A DNA stretch of 64,000 bases, from assembly GCF_001426565.1 (NCBI RefSeq), contig NZ_LMFA01000005.1, positions 46,621 through 110,620 of the forward strand. The letters run 5' to 3'. The position numbers and the translations under genes are program-made. Shown one piece after another: positions 42,788 to 51,533 of the stretch; the first letter of the stretch is position 1; each line of letters opens with the position of its first letter. A model generated the notes under the pieces. It was not told the DNA's origin. It made no database searches and saw only the letters and a list, made by a program, of their open reading frames with translations. This DNA is from Rhizobium sp. Root482. GTDB taxonomy: Bacteria; Pseudomonadota; Alphaproteobacteria; Rhizobiales; Rhizobiaceae.

Positions 42788-44005
42788 TCAAGCCGCCTTG
42801 AAATGCTCGTTGAAGTTCAGGTTCAGTTCCTCGCCGGGCGCCAGCATCTGGTTGACGAGATGATACAGTTCAGCCGGCGTCCGGACGCCGCCGATTTCCT
42901 CGTCGAGATAGAGATGGTTGTTCGAAACGCCGGTGAAGAACATCGCCCCGGTCGGATCGGAATATTTGACCGGCTTGAAATGTTTCAGATAGCTGCCGTT
43001 CTTCCATCGTCCGAAGGCGGCACGATAGCCCTCGACGGTCCGGTCGTAATCGGCGCGGCTGCCCATGATGCCGCAGCTCAGGCCGCAAGCTTCGGCGAAG
43101 TTGGCTTCCCAGCCTTCGATGGCCTTATAGCCATAAGTTGTCCGGAACCAGTTCTGAACCTGAGCGATGCAGGCCGCAAGCCCGAGGGCGGAAGGAAACG
43201 GAAAATCCTTCATATGCGGGTCTTCGTCGATATTGCGGCCGGTCTCGATCATGAACTGCGCGTGCGAGTCTTTGATCTTGTCGGTCATCTTGATCTTGGC
43301 GGAATTGCTTTGTGCGCAGGAGCCGAGGACCGAGAAGGGACGTTCGGAATAAAACATGTGCTCGGCGGTCACCAGCACCTTGCAGACATTCTCGAAATCG
43401 ACCACCGGATATTCGCAATATTTGCCGCCGTATTTGGCCTTGATCTTGTCCATTACCCGCTTGGAAACGGCGCCGTGATAGAAGCCAAAGGCCATGTTCG
43501 GGGTTGCCGTCTCGCCTTTCCAGGAGAAGAACTCCTTGTAAAGCCAGGCGCGCGGCAGCCGGTGGACATCGGTGCCGAGCGGTGCGGAGACATTGCAATG
43601 GTTCGGCCTGTTGTCCGGCCAGTTATAGGTGAGCCGGCTCCAGACGAAGACGTCGACCTCGGCATGCTCCGTCTGCGAACGGACGATCACGTCGGCGACG
43701 TTGACGTCGACATAATCGTCATCGCCGATCATGCAGACGAATTCGCCCTTTGCCGCCTCGATGCAGCGATCCCAGTTCTCCACCATCGAATAGACCCGGT
43801 CGCCCGAGGGAAGATAGGTGACGCGCGGATCGCCGATCAGGTCCGCCATGAAATCGTTCATGACCGAGGCATCGTCGGAATTGTCGGCGAAGACATATTC
43901 GATATCGGTGCGAAGGTTCGTGAGCTGGCTTCTGATCGTTTCCTGGAAATAGGGCTGGCGGTTCCGCGAGGGCACGCAAATCGTCAGTTTCGGCTGTGCG
44001 AACAT
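42788..44005 (-). CDS. Glycosyltransferase family 2
   Basis: Protein of 405 residues. The ATG at 44005 gives the GT2 N-terminus KLTICVPSRNRQPYF. The acidic metal motif is GDDDYVD, preceded by NWDRCIEAAKGEFVCMI. It is likely inverting and cytoplasmic, with no membrane segment. Its C-terminal half resembles the atypical GT at 36333. It heads the minus-strand group GT2-PhyH-methyltransferase-WbqC, 39 bases before PhyH, and the divergent gap to the chorismate mutase gene (44006-44175) probably carries its promoter. Confidence 0.9.
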   Translation of the reverse strand: MFAQPKLTICVPSRNRQPYFQETIRSQLTNLRTDIEYVFADNSDDASVMNDFMADLIGDPRVTYLPSGDRVYSMVENWDRCIEAAKGEFVCMIGDDDYVDVNVADVIVRSQTEHAEVDVFVWSRLTYNWPDNRPNHCNVSAPLGTDVHRLPRAWLYKEFFSWKGETATPNMAFGFYHGAVSKRVMDKIKAKYGGKYCEYPVVDFENVCKVLVTAEHMFYSERPFSVLGSCAQSNSAKIKMTDKIKDSHAQFMIETGRNIDEDPHMKDFPFPSALGLAACIAQVQNWFRTTYGYKAIEGWEANFAEACGLSCGIMGSRADYDRTVEGYRAAFGRWKNGSYLKHFKPVKYSDPTGAMFFTGVSNNHLYLDEEIGGVRTPAELYHLVNQMLAPGEELNLNFNEHFKAA

Positions 44006-44175
44006 GAAATTTCTCCGTTTGTCGCACCCTAGCGGCATGGGCTTTCGCGAAGCTTGCCCGCGACCCTTTGGCCGGACGGGGTTTTCAAGCTTTTCAGCGG
44101 GGAGATCGCTTGGTAATGAGCCCGGACTTATTTGCGCTGCAGCAGGCGGCGGCATGAAAGCCCTGGGAGACCCCG

Positions 44176-44481
44176 ATGCCAAAAAACCCGGCAGACTGCG
44201 CCTCGATGACGGACATCCGGGTCGAGATCGATCGCCTCGACCAGGCTCTGGTCGCCCTGTTCGCCGAGCGCTGGGCCTATATCGGCCGCGCCGCCGAGAT
44301 CAAGAAGGCAGCCGGGCTGAAGGCGGATATCCCTGCCCGCGTGGATGAAGTCAGGCGCAATGCCCGCGACAATGCGGCAAATGCCGGCCTCGATCCGGAT
44401 TTCTACGAGGATATCTGGGCTCGCCTGATCCGCCATTCGATCGAGCGCGAACAGGTGATGCTCGGCGAAAGCGCGGACTAA
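44176..44481 (+). CDS. Chorismate mutase (AroQ type)
   Basis: Protein of 101 residues, all-helical AroQ fold. IRVEIDRLDQALVALFAERWAYI, the catalytic-site residues in AAEIKKAAG, DIPARVDEVRRNARDNA and LIRHSIEREQ match monofunctional chorismate mutases. It converts chorismate to prephenate for Phe/Tyr synthesis. There is no signal peptide, so it is the cytoplasmic enzyme. The start at 44176 is six bases after GGAG. It is a single gene with its own terminator, unrelated in function to the surrounding glycan genes. Confidence 0.9.
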   Translation: MPKNPADCASMTDIRVEIDRLDQALVALFAERWAYIGRAAEIKKAAGLKADIPARVDEVRRNARDNAANAGLDPDFYEDIWARLIRHSIEREQVMLGESAD

Positions 44482-44493
44482 CGCGCTTTCGCC
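44464..44493 (+). terminator. Hairpin terminator of the chorismate mutase gene
   Basis: GGCGAAAGCGCG-GACTAA-CGCGCTTTCGCC is a perfect 12-bp stem that includes the stop codon in its loop, followed by CGTTTCGTT. The T-run is short, so strength is uncertain. Confidence 0.65.
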
Positions 44494-44586
44494 CGTTTCG
44501 TTAACCGTTCTTGGCAGCCGGCTTGCCGGTCTTGCCAGTTACCGCGACGACGACCGCTGCCGGCCGATCCGTGATCGCGCCATCGG

Positions 44587-45816
44587 CTACTTGTGTATCG
44601 TCAGCCTCGGGACCACTGTCACGAACTTGCCACCCCAATCGTTGATATACGAAAGCTGTTGTCTGATTTCGGCCTGAAGATTCCATGGCAATATGACCAC
44701 TCTTTCGGGTTTTTCGGCTCTGAGAAAATCTTCGGTGACGACTGGAATGCGGCTGCCGGGAAGCAATGTTCCCTGCTTGGCCGGGTTCCTGTCGACGACG
44801 AAGGAGAGGAGGTCCGGCTTGACGCCGGCGAAGTTGAGAAGCGTATTGCCCTTGGCGGCCGCACCATAGGCGGCGACCTTCAGGCCGGCGCGCCGGCTGT
44901 CGATCAGGAAGGAGAGGAAGCCGTCGCGCACGTTTTCGGCAGCCTCCTGGAAGCCGGTATAGAATCCGTCGTCAAGCATTCCGGCCTCGCGCTCGGCGGC
45001 AAGGGTCGCGGCAACCGCCGGGGTGACCGGATGCCTTCCGGTATCGCTGCGCTGCGCGAACACCCGCAGGCTGCCGCCGTGCCATGGCGTCGTTTCGACG
45101 TCGAAGACCGCAAGCCCGTTTGCCTCGAAAACGCGGCAGACCGCCATCAGCGACAGATAAGAATAATGCTCGTGATAGGCGGTATCGAACTGCGCCTCGG
45201 CCACCATGTTGAGCAGGTGCGGAAATTCGAAGGTGGCGACGCCCTGCTCTTTCAGAAGCCGCGTGAAGCCTGCGACGAAATCATTGATGTCGGGCACATG
45301 GGCGAGCACATTGTTGGCCGCCATCAGGTCGGCGGCACGGCCTTCGCGCGCCAGCCGTTCGCCAAGCTCGGTACCGAAGAATTCCTCGACGATCTCGATG
45401 CCTTTCTTTCGGGCCGCCGCCGCCGTGCTGGTTGTAGGCTCGATGCCGAGGCAGCCGATGCCCCGTTCCCTGGCATATTGCAGGAGATAGCCGTCATTGG
45501 CGGCGATCTCGACAATGTGAGAGGCCTGCGTCAGGCCGAAACGGGCCTGCATGTCGGTGACATAGCGCTTTGCGTGATCGAGCCAGGAGGTCGAGAAGGA
45601 ACTGAAATAGGCATAGCTGGAAGAAAAGAAGGTCTCGCGGGCGGCGAAATCTTCCGTCTGCACCAGCCGGCATTCGACGCAGCAGCGGATCACCAGCGGA
45701 TACCAGAGTTCCGGCTTGTGGCGCTCGGCCGGATCGACATAGGAATTGGACGGCGGCGCGGTTCCGAGGTCGAGAAACGGCACCATATGGGTCGACGCGC
45801 AATGACGGCATTTCAT
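44587..45816 (-). CDS. NDP-hexose C-methyltransferase (TylCIII/NovU-like)
   Basis: Protein of 409 residues with three domains. An N-terminal zinc-binding segment (CRHC ... CCVEC) leads to a class I SAM core (IVEIAANDGYLLQYARERG, ANNVLAHVPDINDF) and a C-terminal Rossmann-like domain (KVAAYGAAAKGNTLLNF). This is the Methyltransf_13/Methyltransf_14 layout of sugar 3-C-methyltransferases. The gene overlaps the epimerase by four bases and follows rfbF/rfbG. Together they point to a C-methyl branched 6-deoxy sugar made from CDP-4-keto-6-deoxyglucose. The branching position cannot be read from sequence. Confidence 0.88.
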   Translation of the reverse strand: MKCRHCASTHMVPFLDLGTAPPSNSYVDPAERHKPELWYPLVIRCCVECRLVQTEDFAARETFFSSSYAYFSSFSTSWLDHAKRYVTDMQARFGLTQASHIVEIAANDGYLLQYARERGIGCLGIEPTTSTAAAARKKGIEIVEEFFGTELGERLAREGRAADLMAANNVLAHVPDINDFVAGFTRLLKEQGVATFEFPHLLNMVAEAQFDTAYHEHYSYLSLMAVCRVFEANGLAVFDVETTPWHGGSLRVFAQRSDTGRHPVTPAVAATLAAEREAGMLDDGFYTGFQEAAENVRDGFLSFLIDSRRAGLKVAAYGAAAKGNTLLNFAGVKPDLLSFVVDRNPAKQGTLLPGSRIPVVTEDFLRAEKPERVVILPWNLQAEIRQQLSYINDWGGKFVTVVPRLTIHK

Positions 45817-46376
45817 GCGGCAACCCCGCGATAATCGCCCGAGACAAACGGGTGGCCAGCATCACGCGGCGAAAGACCGGCGACCGGCAGCGGCCAGTCG
45901 ATGGAAAGCACCGGATCCTGCGGGTTGAGCCCGCCCTCAGCGGAAGCGGCATAGGGCTCGGAGTGTGCGTAGATCATCCTGACCTCGTCGGTCAGCGCCT
46001 GGAAACCGTGCGCAAAGCCCTTGGGAATCAGTAGCGAGCAGGCATTGTCTTCCGACAGTTCGACGGCGAAATGGCGAAGGAAGGTCGGCGAATTCTCGCG
46101 CAGATCGACCGCGACATCGAGGATGCGGCCGCGGGTGCAGGTGACGAGCTTGATCTCGGCATGCGGCGGGCGCTGGAAATGCAGGCCACGCACCGTTCCC
46201 TTATGCGCCGTCGCCGTCTCGTTCAGCTGCGCGATCGGTCCCTGCCAGCCGAAGGCGGCAAGATCCGTGGCGCAGAAAAGCCGGGAGAGAAAGCCGCGCT
46301 CGTCGGAAAGCGTCTTGCGCTGAATGACAATAAGCCCTTCGAGCGGCGTTTCCCGGGCGTCGAAACGGGCGCTCAC
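45813..46376 (-). CDS. dTDP-4-dehydrorhamnose 3,5-epimerase-like protein (RfbC family)
   Basis: Cupin epimerase of 187 residues. The catalytic histidine is in GTVRGLHFQ and a tyrosine lies in MIYAHSEPY, with KLVTCTRGRILDVAVDLR and IPKGFAHGFQALT completing the RmlC pattern. In this context the substrate is more likely the CDP-4-keto-6-deoxy sugar from RfbG than a dTDP sugar, because no rmlA/B/D genes are present here. It lies between rfbG and the C-methyltransferase, overlapping both by four bases, so all three are coupled. Confidence 0.9.
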   Translation of the reverse strand: MSARFDARETPLEGLIVIQRKTLSDERGFLSRLFCATDLAAFGWQGPIAQLNETATAHKGTVRGLHFQRPPHAEIKLVTCTRGRILDVAVDLRENSPTFLRHFAVELSEDNACSLLIPKGFAHGFQALTDEVRMIYAHSEPYAASAEGGLNPQDPVLSIDWPLPVAGLSPRDAGHPFVSGDYRGVAA

Positions 46377-47452
46377 CCGGCTGCCCTCAAAGGCTCGTCC
46401 TCGGAGGCAAGCCCGGCAAAGTCGCGGATATCGGCCAGGCAGAGATCAAGCGCCGCCTCGCCGTCCAGCTGCGCCCGGTACCATTCCATCGTCCGCTTCA
46501 CCGTTTCCGCCAGCCGCCAGCGCGGCTGGTAGCCGAGATCGGCGCGTGCCCTGCCGCTGTCGAGAACCAGATAGCCGGCCTCGTGCGGCCCCTCGCTGCC
46601 ATCGCCCAGCAGCATCTCGCCATCGCCGAAATGCCGTTCGGCCATTTTCAGCACGGCTCCGACGGAGGACGCTTCGCCGTGATCGGGGCCAAAATTATAG
46701 CTCTCGACGCCGTCCGGCGTCTGCCATAGATGCTCGGCAAGGCCCATATAGCCGCCCAAAGGCTCCAGCACGTGCTGCCAGGGCCGCACCGCGCGCGGAC
46801 GACGCACCTGCAGCGGCTCGCCGTTCTGCCAGGCGCGCACGGCATCGGGGATCAGCCGGTCCTCGGCCCAATCACCGCCACCGATGACATTGCCGGCCCG
46901 TGCCGTGGCAAGGCCGATGCGGCGAGCCGCGAAGAAGGAGGAGCGATAGCTTGCCGCGACGATTTCGGCCGCCGCCTTGCTGGCGCTGTAGGGGTCATGG
47001 CCGCCGAGCGGATCGCTTTCCATGAAGGCAAGACCGGTCTCGGCATTGTGATAGACCTTGTCGGTGGTTACCACGACGATCGAGCGCACATCTTCCGAAA
47101 GGCGGAGCGCATCGAGCAGGTTGGCCGTGCCGATGACATTAACGTCATAGGTCTCGGCCGGATTGCGATAGCCCGCCCGCACCAGCGCCTGCGCCGCCAG
47201 GTGAAAGACCACTTGCGGCCGGGAGCGCAGCACATGATGGGTCACCGCATCGCGGTCGCGGATATCGAGAATGCCCGGCCCTTCCGTCTCGCCGCCGAGA
47301 AGCAGGTGCAGGGCCGGTTCGGTTTGCGGCGCCAGTGAAAGGCCCGAGACCTCGGCGCCGAGCTGGCGTAGCCAGAGACTGAGCCAGGCGCCCTTGAAGC
47401 CGGTATGCCCGGTTACCAGAACCCGTTTTCCAGTCCAGAAATTGCTTGTCAT
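46373..47452 (-). CDS. rfbG: CDP-glucose 4,6-dehydratase
   Basis: Extended SDR of 359 residues. The NAD-binding motif is VTGHTGFKGAWLSLWL. VVTTDKVYHNAE carries the catalytic Thr/Asp/Lys-type set, and the YSASKAAAE motif provides Tyr and Lys. DKVYHN rather than DEVYG is typical of CDP-glucose dehydratases. It makes CDP-4-keto-6-deoxyglucose, the common precursor of CDP-linked dideoxy and branched sugars. The ATG at 47452 lies five bases after the rfbF stop. Confidence 0.95.
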   Translation of the reverse strand: MTSNFWTGKRVLVTGHTGFKGAWLSLWLRQLGAEVSGLSLAPQTEPALHLLLGGETEGPGILDIRDRDAVTHHVLRSRPQVVFHLAAQALVRAGYRNPAETYDVNVIGTANLLDALRLSEDVRSIVVVTTDKVYHNAETGLAFMESDPLGGHDPYSASKAAAEIVAASYRSSFFAARRIGLATARAGNVIGGGDWAEDRLIPDAVRAWQNGEPLQVRRPRAVRPWQHVLEPLGGYMGLAEHLWQTPDGVESYNFGPDHGEASSVGAVLKMAERHFGDGEMLLGDGSEGPHEAGYLVLDSGRARADLGYQPRWRLAETVKRTMEWYRAQLDGEAALDLCLADIRDFAGLASEDEPLRAAG

Positions 47453-47457
47453 CGGCG

Positions 47458-48228
47458 TCACCAGCTCTTCCACGGCGGGGCGCCGCTCTGCCATAGATTT
47501 TCGAGATAGTTCTTCTCGCGCAGCGTATCCATCGGCTGCCAGAAGCCTTCGTGGAAATAGGCCTGCAACTCGCCTTCGCTGGCCAGTCCCATCAGGGGAT
47601 CACCTTCCCAGCTCGTATGGTCCGCTTCGATCCGGTCGATGCAGCGCGGCGAAAGCACGAAGAAGCCGCCATTGATGAAGCCGCCCTCGCCTTCCGGCTT
47701 CTCGATGAAGCCCTGCACCTCGGTCCCGTCCAGAAGCAGCGCGCCATAGCGGGCGGGCGGGCGCACCGCCGTCACCGTCGCCAGCTTTCCATGGTTCTTG
47801 TGGAAGGCGATCGTCGCGCCGATATCGACATTGCTGACGCCATCGCCATAGGTGAAGCAGAAGGCTTCCTCGTCCTTGAGATAGGAGGCGACGCGCTTCA
47901 GCCGGCCGCCGGTCATGGAATTCTCGCCGGTATCCACCAGCGTCACGCGCCAGTTCTCGGCGCTGCGGCGGTGGAATTCGATGCTGTTCTGCGACAGGTC
48001 GAAGGTGATATCCGACATGTGCAGGCCGTAATTGGCGAAATATTCCTTGATCATGTAGCCCTTGAAGCCACAGCAGATGACGAAGTCGCGTATGCCATGG
48101 GCATAATAGAGCTTCATGATGTGCCAGAGGATCGGCCGGCCGCCGATCTCGATCATCGGCTTGGGCCTGAGATGGGTTTCCTCCGCGATGCGCGATCCAA
48201 GACCGCCGGCGAGAATGACCGCTTTCAT
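47458..48228 (-). CDS. rfbF: Glucose-1-phosphate cytidylyltransferase
   Basis: Nucleotidyltransferase of 256 residues. The signature [30 protein letters not shown] is present; [12 protein letters not shown] carries the metal-binding aspartate and [18 protein letters not shown] completes the sugar-phosphate site, all matching RfbF. It makes CDP-glucose from CTP and glucose-1-P. The start at 48228 has CAGATGAAGGGG-like sequence upstream (AAGGGG). It is the first gene of the rfbF-rfbG-epimerase-methyltransferase operon. Confidence 0.95.
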   Translation of the reverse strand: MKAVILAGGLGSRIAEETHLRPKPMIEIGGRPILWHIMKLYYAHGIRDFVICCGFKGYMIKEYFANYGLHMSDITFDLSQNSIEFHRRSAENWRVTLVDTGENSMTGGRLKRVASYLKDEEAFCFTYGDGVSNVDIGATIAFHKNHGKLATVTAVRPPARYGALLLDGTEVQGFIEKPEGEGGFINGGFFVLSPRCIDRIEADHTSWEGDPLMGLASEGELQAYFHEGFWQPMDTLREKNYLENLWQSGAPPWKSW

Positions 48229-48427
48229 GCCGTTCCCCTTCAGATGCGAGGGCCGTCGCGGTCGGAACCGTCGATGGCTGCGGGAGAAAAAGGGCAAAGG
48301 CCCGACGGATCGCCGCCTGTGAACCGCTCGTCCGGCCCCGGCCGGCGCAGCGCCCTGCATGGCGCAGCCATCGGCTCTTGCGTCAGGCGGTTGTCGGGCT
48401 GGGGTCGATTCATGATGCTCAAGGTCC

Positions 48428-48445
48428 GGTCAGTCTATCCTGACC
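48428..48445. promoter_or_regulatory. Inverted repeat upstream of rfbF
   Basis: GGTCAG-TCTATC-CTGACC is a perfect 6-bp inverted repeat in the 293-base gene-free gap between galE and rfbF, about 200 bases before the rfbF start. It is a candidate operator for the rfb operon. The rest of the gap holds no recognised feature. Confidence 0.4.
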
Positions 48446-48521
48446 AGACCCTAGAGCCTGAAACTGTCGTCAAACTGGTGCGATACGAGGTTTTGGCCGG
48501 CCAACCGTCCTCGCCCGTGTC

Positions 48522-49514
48522 TCAATAGGAGTTCTTGCGCATCAGGTGCAGTTCCCAATCGAGCGCGCTGCGGATGATGCCGGCAAGATCGTCATGCTGC
48601 GGCACCCAGCCCAATTCCCGCTTGGCAAGCGAAGGGTCGGCGACGATCATGGCCGGATCGCCCGGCCGGCGCTCCGAGAAGCTCACGGCAAAATCGCTGC
48701 CGTGCACATTGCGCACCGCGTCGAGCACTTCGAGCACCGAGAAGCCGCGCCCGTAGCCGCAATTGGCGGCCAGCGAACTGCCGCCGGCGCGCATCCGCTG
48801 CAACGCCTTCAGATGCGCCTGCACCAGGTCCCAGACATGGATATAGTCGCGGACGCAGGTGCCGTCCGGCGTCGGATAATCGGTGCCGAAGACGCTGATC
48901 GACGGGCGTTTGCCGAGCGCCGTGGCACAGGCCACCTTGATCAGATGGGTGGCGGCTTCCGTCGACTGGCCGCTGCGCCCCTTCGGGTCGGCGCCGGCCA
49001 CGTTGAAATAGCGCAACGCCGTATAGGTGAAGGCATGGGCGCTTGCCGTATCCCGCAGCATGATCTCGGTCATCAGCTTGGAGGAACCATAGGGCGATTC
49101 CGGTTTCAGGTTGACGCTCTCCGTCACCGGTTCCAGCACATCGGGCGTTCCATAGACGGCCGCCGTCGAGGAGAAGACGAAATAGGGTATGCCCGCCTTC
49201 ACGGCGCTCTCGATCAGGCTGCGCGACTTGACGGTGTTGTTGTCGTAATAACCGAGCGGGTCGGCCACCGATTCCGGCACCACGATGGAGCCGGCGAAAT
49301 GAATGATGGCGTCGATCGCGTTTTCCGAGAAAATCTGCCGCATCAGCGCGGCATCGGCAATATCCCCCTCGTAAAAGCGCGCCTCGGGGGCAATGGCCCA
49401 GCGAAAGCCGGTGGACAGGCGGTCGATAACGACGACCTCCTCGCCGGCATCGATCAGCGCCCAGACCATATGGCTGCCGATATAACCGCCGCCACCCGTC
49501 ACCAATACCGCCAT
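48522..49514 (-). CDS. galE: UDP-glucose 4-epimerase
   Basis: Extended SDR of 330 residues from the second of two adjacent ATGs (the first at 49517 is equally possible). VTGGGGYIGSHMVWALIDAGEEV binds NAD; the catalytic serine lies in FSSTAAVYG, and YGSSKLMTE provides Tyr and Lys. ALRYFNVAGADP is typical of GalE. It interconverts UDP-glucose and UDP-galactose for surface polysaccharides. It is upstream of the rfb operon on the same strand but separated by 293 bases, so it probably has its own transcript. Confidence 0.93.
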   Translation of the reverse strand: MAVLVTGGGGYIGSHMVWALIDAGEEVVVIDRLSTGFRWAIAPEARFYEGDIADAALMRQIFSENAIDAIIHFAGSIVVPESVADPLGYYDNNTVKSRSLIESAVKAGIPYFVFSSTAAVYGTPDVLEPVTESVNLKPESPYGSSKLMTEIMLRDTASAHAFTYTALRYFNVAGADPKGRSGQSTEAATHLIKVACATALGKRPSISVFGTDYPTPDGTCVRDYIHVWDLVQAHLKALQRMRAGGSSLAANCGYGRGFSVLEVLDAVRNVHGSDFAVSFSERRPGDPAMIVADPSLAKRELGWVPQHDDLAGIIRSALDWELHLMRKNSY

Positions 49515-49609
49515 CATGCGCTCCCGCGTTTGTCGTTCCGCCGGGATAAAACCCGTTCGCGGGATGATTCACAAGGGCTTTGTGCGGCTCCGGAGCGGCC
49601 GGGTCGCGC

Positions 49610-50776
49610 TCAGAGCGCGGCGATATAACCGGCCAGACGCTCCGCCGCGATGGCGATCCGGCCGGGATCGCGCAGGAAACAGGCGCGCATGAAGGGCGAA
49701 CCGCCGGCGCCGAAGGCCGTGCCCGGCGCCAGGCCCACGCCGGTCTTGTCGACAATGTCGAGGGCGGCGGCGCGCACGTCGCTGACGCCGTCGATCTTCA
49801 GGAAGGCATAGAGCGCGCCATCCGGTTTCAGCGTCTCCACGCGATTGGTCGCAATCAGCGCATCGCAGAACAGGTTGCGAGAGAGCGTGGCCTTGGCGAT
49901 ATTCTCGCCGACAAAGGCGTCGCCCTCGTCAAGCGCCGCCACGGCACCCGCCTGGATGAATTGCGCCACGCCGGACGTGGAATACTGAATGAGGTTTTCG
50001 AGCACTTGGCCGATTGCCGGCGGCGCCACGATCCAGCCGGCGCGCCAGCCGGTCATCGACCAGTTCTTGGAAAAGGAATTGACGAACATTACCCGATCGC
50101 CCTCCTCCATGATGTCGAGAAAGGAGGGTGCCCTTTCGCCGAGATAGTAGTAGCGCGCATAGATCTCGTCGGCGACGATCCACAGGCCGTGGCGGCGGGC
50201 GAGGTCGAGCATAGCCCGGAGATCGTCATGCGTCGCTGTCCAGCCGGTGGGATTGGAGGGCGTATTGACGAACAGCGCACGCGTCTTGCCGGTGATCGCC
50301 CGCTCGAAATCCGCAGGATCGAACTGCCATTTGCCGCCGCTGAAAGTCAGCGGCGCCGGGATCGCCCGCACGCCGGAAAGCTCGGCGCTGGCCGCGAAAT
50401 TCGGCCAGGCCGGAGACAGGAAGACGATATCGTCGCCGGGCGAGGCGACCGCCTCGACGGCCAGCTTGATCGCCTGCATGCCGGAACCGGTGACATAGAA
50501 ATTTTCCGGTGAGAGGGCCTTGTCGAAATGGCGCTGGTAATAGCGCGACAGGGCGTCTCGCAAGGGCGGGATGCCGCGCTGCCAGGTGTAGAAGGTCTCG
50601 CCATTGCCAAGCGATTGCTGGGCCGCCCGCGAAATGAAATCCGGCGTCGGCAGATCGCCCTCCCCCACCCAGAGCGGGATCAGTCCGTCGCGGCCGCGCG
50701 CATAGTTGACCACCTCGACGATGCCGCTTTCAGGCGCTGCAAGCGAACGGGGACTGAGGCTGGAAAGTAGGGTCAT
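49610..50776 (-). CDS. PLP-dependent class I/II aminotransferase
   Basis: Protein of 388 residues of the aspartate aminotransferase superfamily. GEGDLPTPDFI, TPSNPTGWTAT, VADEIYARYYY and the lysine motif NSFSKNWSMTGWRAGW are all present, as is the C-terminal RACFLRDPGRI for substrate carboxylate binding. The exact amino acid is not evident. It is a stand-alone gene with galE downstream on the same strand and mscL upstream. Confidence 0.88.
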   Translation of the reverse strand: MTLLSSLSPRSLAAPESGIVEVVNYARGRDGLIPLWVGEGDLPTPDFISRAAQQSLGNGETFYTWQRGIPPLRDALSRYYQRHFDKALSPENFYVTGSGMQAIKLAVEAVASPGDDIVFLSPAWPNFAASAELSGVRAIPAPLTFSGGKWQFDPADFERAITGKTRALFVNTPSNPTGWTATHDDLRAMLDLARRHGLWIVADEIYARYYYLGERAPSFLDIMEEGDRVMFVNSFSKNWSMTGWRAGWIVAPPAIGQVLENLIQYSTSGVAQFIQAGAVAALDEGDAFVGENIAKATLSRNLFCDALIATNRVETLKPDGALYAFLKIDGVSDVRAAALDIVDKTGVGLAPGTAFGAGGSPFMRACFLRDPGRIAIAAERLAGYIAAL

Positions 50777-50889
50777 CGGCGGGCTCCTGTTGCCCGCCGC
50801 TTCTAGCGTTTTTTCAGATCACGATCACGCGATATTCGCTGACGGATCAATCGATTTCCGTGATGGATTCGGAGGTATCGAAGACCGCC

Positions 50890-51318
50890 TCAGACCCTCT
50901 GCGTCTTCAGGAGATCGCGGATTTCGGTGAGCAGCTGCACATCCACCGGCGGCGGTGCTGCCGGCTCCTCGTTCTGCTTCTTCTCCATGGTAACCCGCAT
51001 CCTGTTGACGGCCTTGACCAGGAGGAAAATGATCCAGGCGAGGATGAGGAAATTCAGGACCACGGTGAGGAAATTGCCATAGGCAAAGACAGCGCCCTGT
51101 TCGCGGGCGGCGGCAAGCGAGGTGGCGGTCACGGTGCTGGAGAGCGGAAAGAAGAAGTTGGAAAAATCAAGCCCGCCGGTAATGGCGCCGACGACCGGCA
51201 TGATGATGTCGTTGACCAGGGAATTGACGATCAGCGTGAAGGCGCCGCCAATAATGATACCGACGGCAAGGTCCATGACATTGCCCCTGGCGATAAACGC
51301 CTTGAATTCATCCAGCAT
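50890..51318 (-). CDS. mscL: Large-conductance mechanosensitive channel MscL
   Basis: Protein of 142 residues. [37 protein letters not shown] is the hallmark first helix and pore region, the second helix ([25 protein letters not shown]) follows the periplasmic loop, and the C-terminus forms an amphipathic helical bundle. It opens under osmotic downshock to release solutes through the inner membrane. A ribosome site AAAGGAGAG lies before the ATG. It is divergent from the sensor kinase gene. Confidence 0.96.
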   Translation of the reverse strand: MLDEFKAFIARGNVMDLAVGIIIGGAFTLIVNSLVNDIIMPVVGAITGGLDFSNFFFPLSSTVTATSLAAAREQGAVFAYGNFLTVVLNFLILAWIIFLLVKAVNRMRVTMEKKQNEEPAAPPPVDVQLLTEIRDLLKTQRV

Positions 51319-51533
51319 TGTTCTCTCCTTTGGTTTTGAAGTCCTGTCCGTGCATTCTGGATGCTAATCACTTTTTCCCGCATGTAAATCGCAAGAATGC
51401 ATGAACGGCAGAGCGAAAGGCGTGCGCCTGTCATTCTGGAAAGGTCCGTTCCTCTTTGACTTAAGGCTTATGGCCGTGCGATTTTCTTCACCGCCGTCTT
51501 GTCCTATGCTTGGGATCGGGACAAGGAGAGGAC

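Noticed and set aside
44501-44686. Small minus-strand frame downstream of the C-methyltransferase
   Set aside because: Overlaps the methyltransferase C-terminus by 100 bases and has no ribosome site or recognisable motif.
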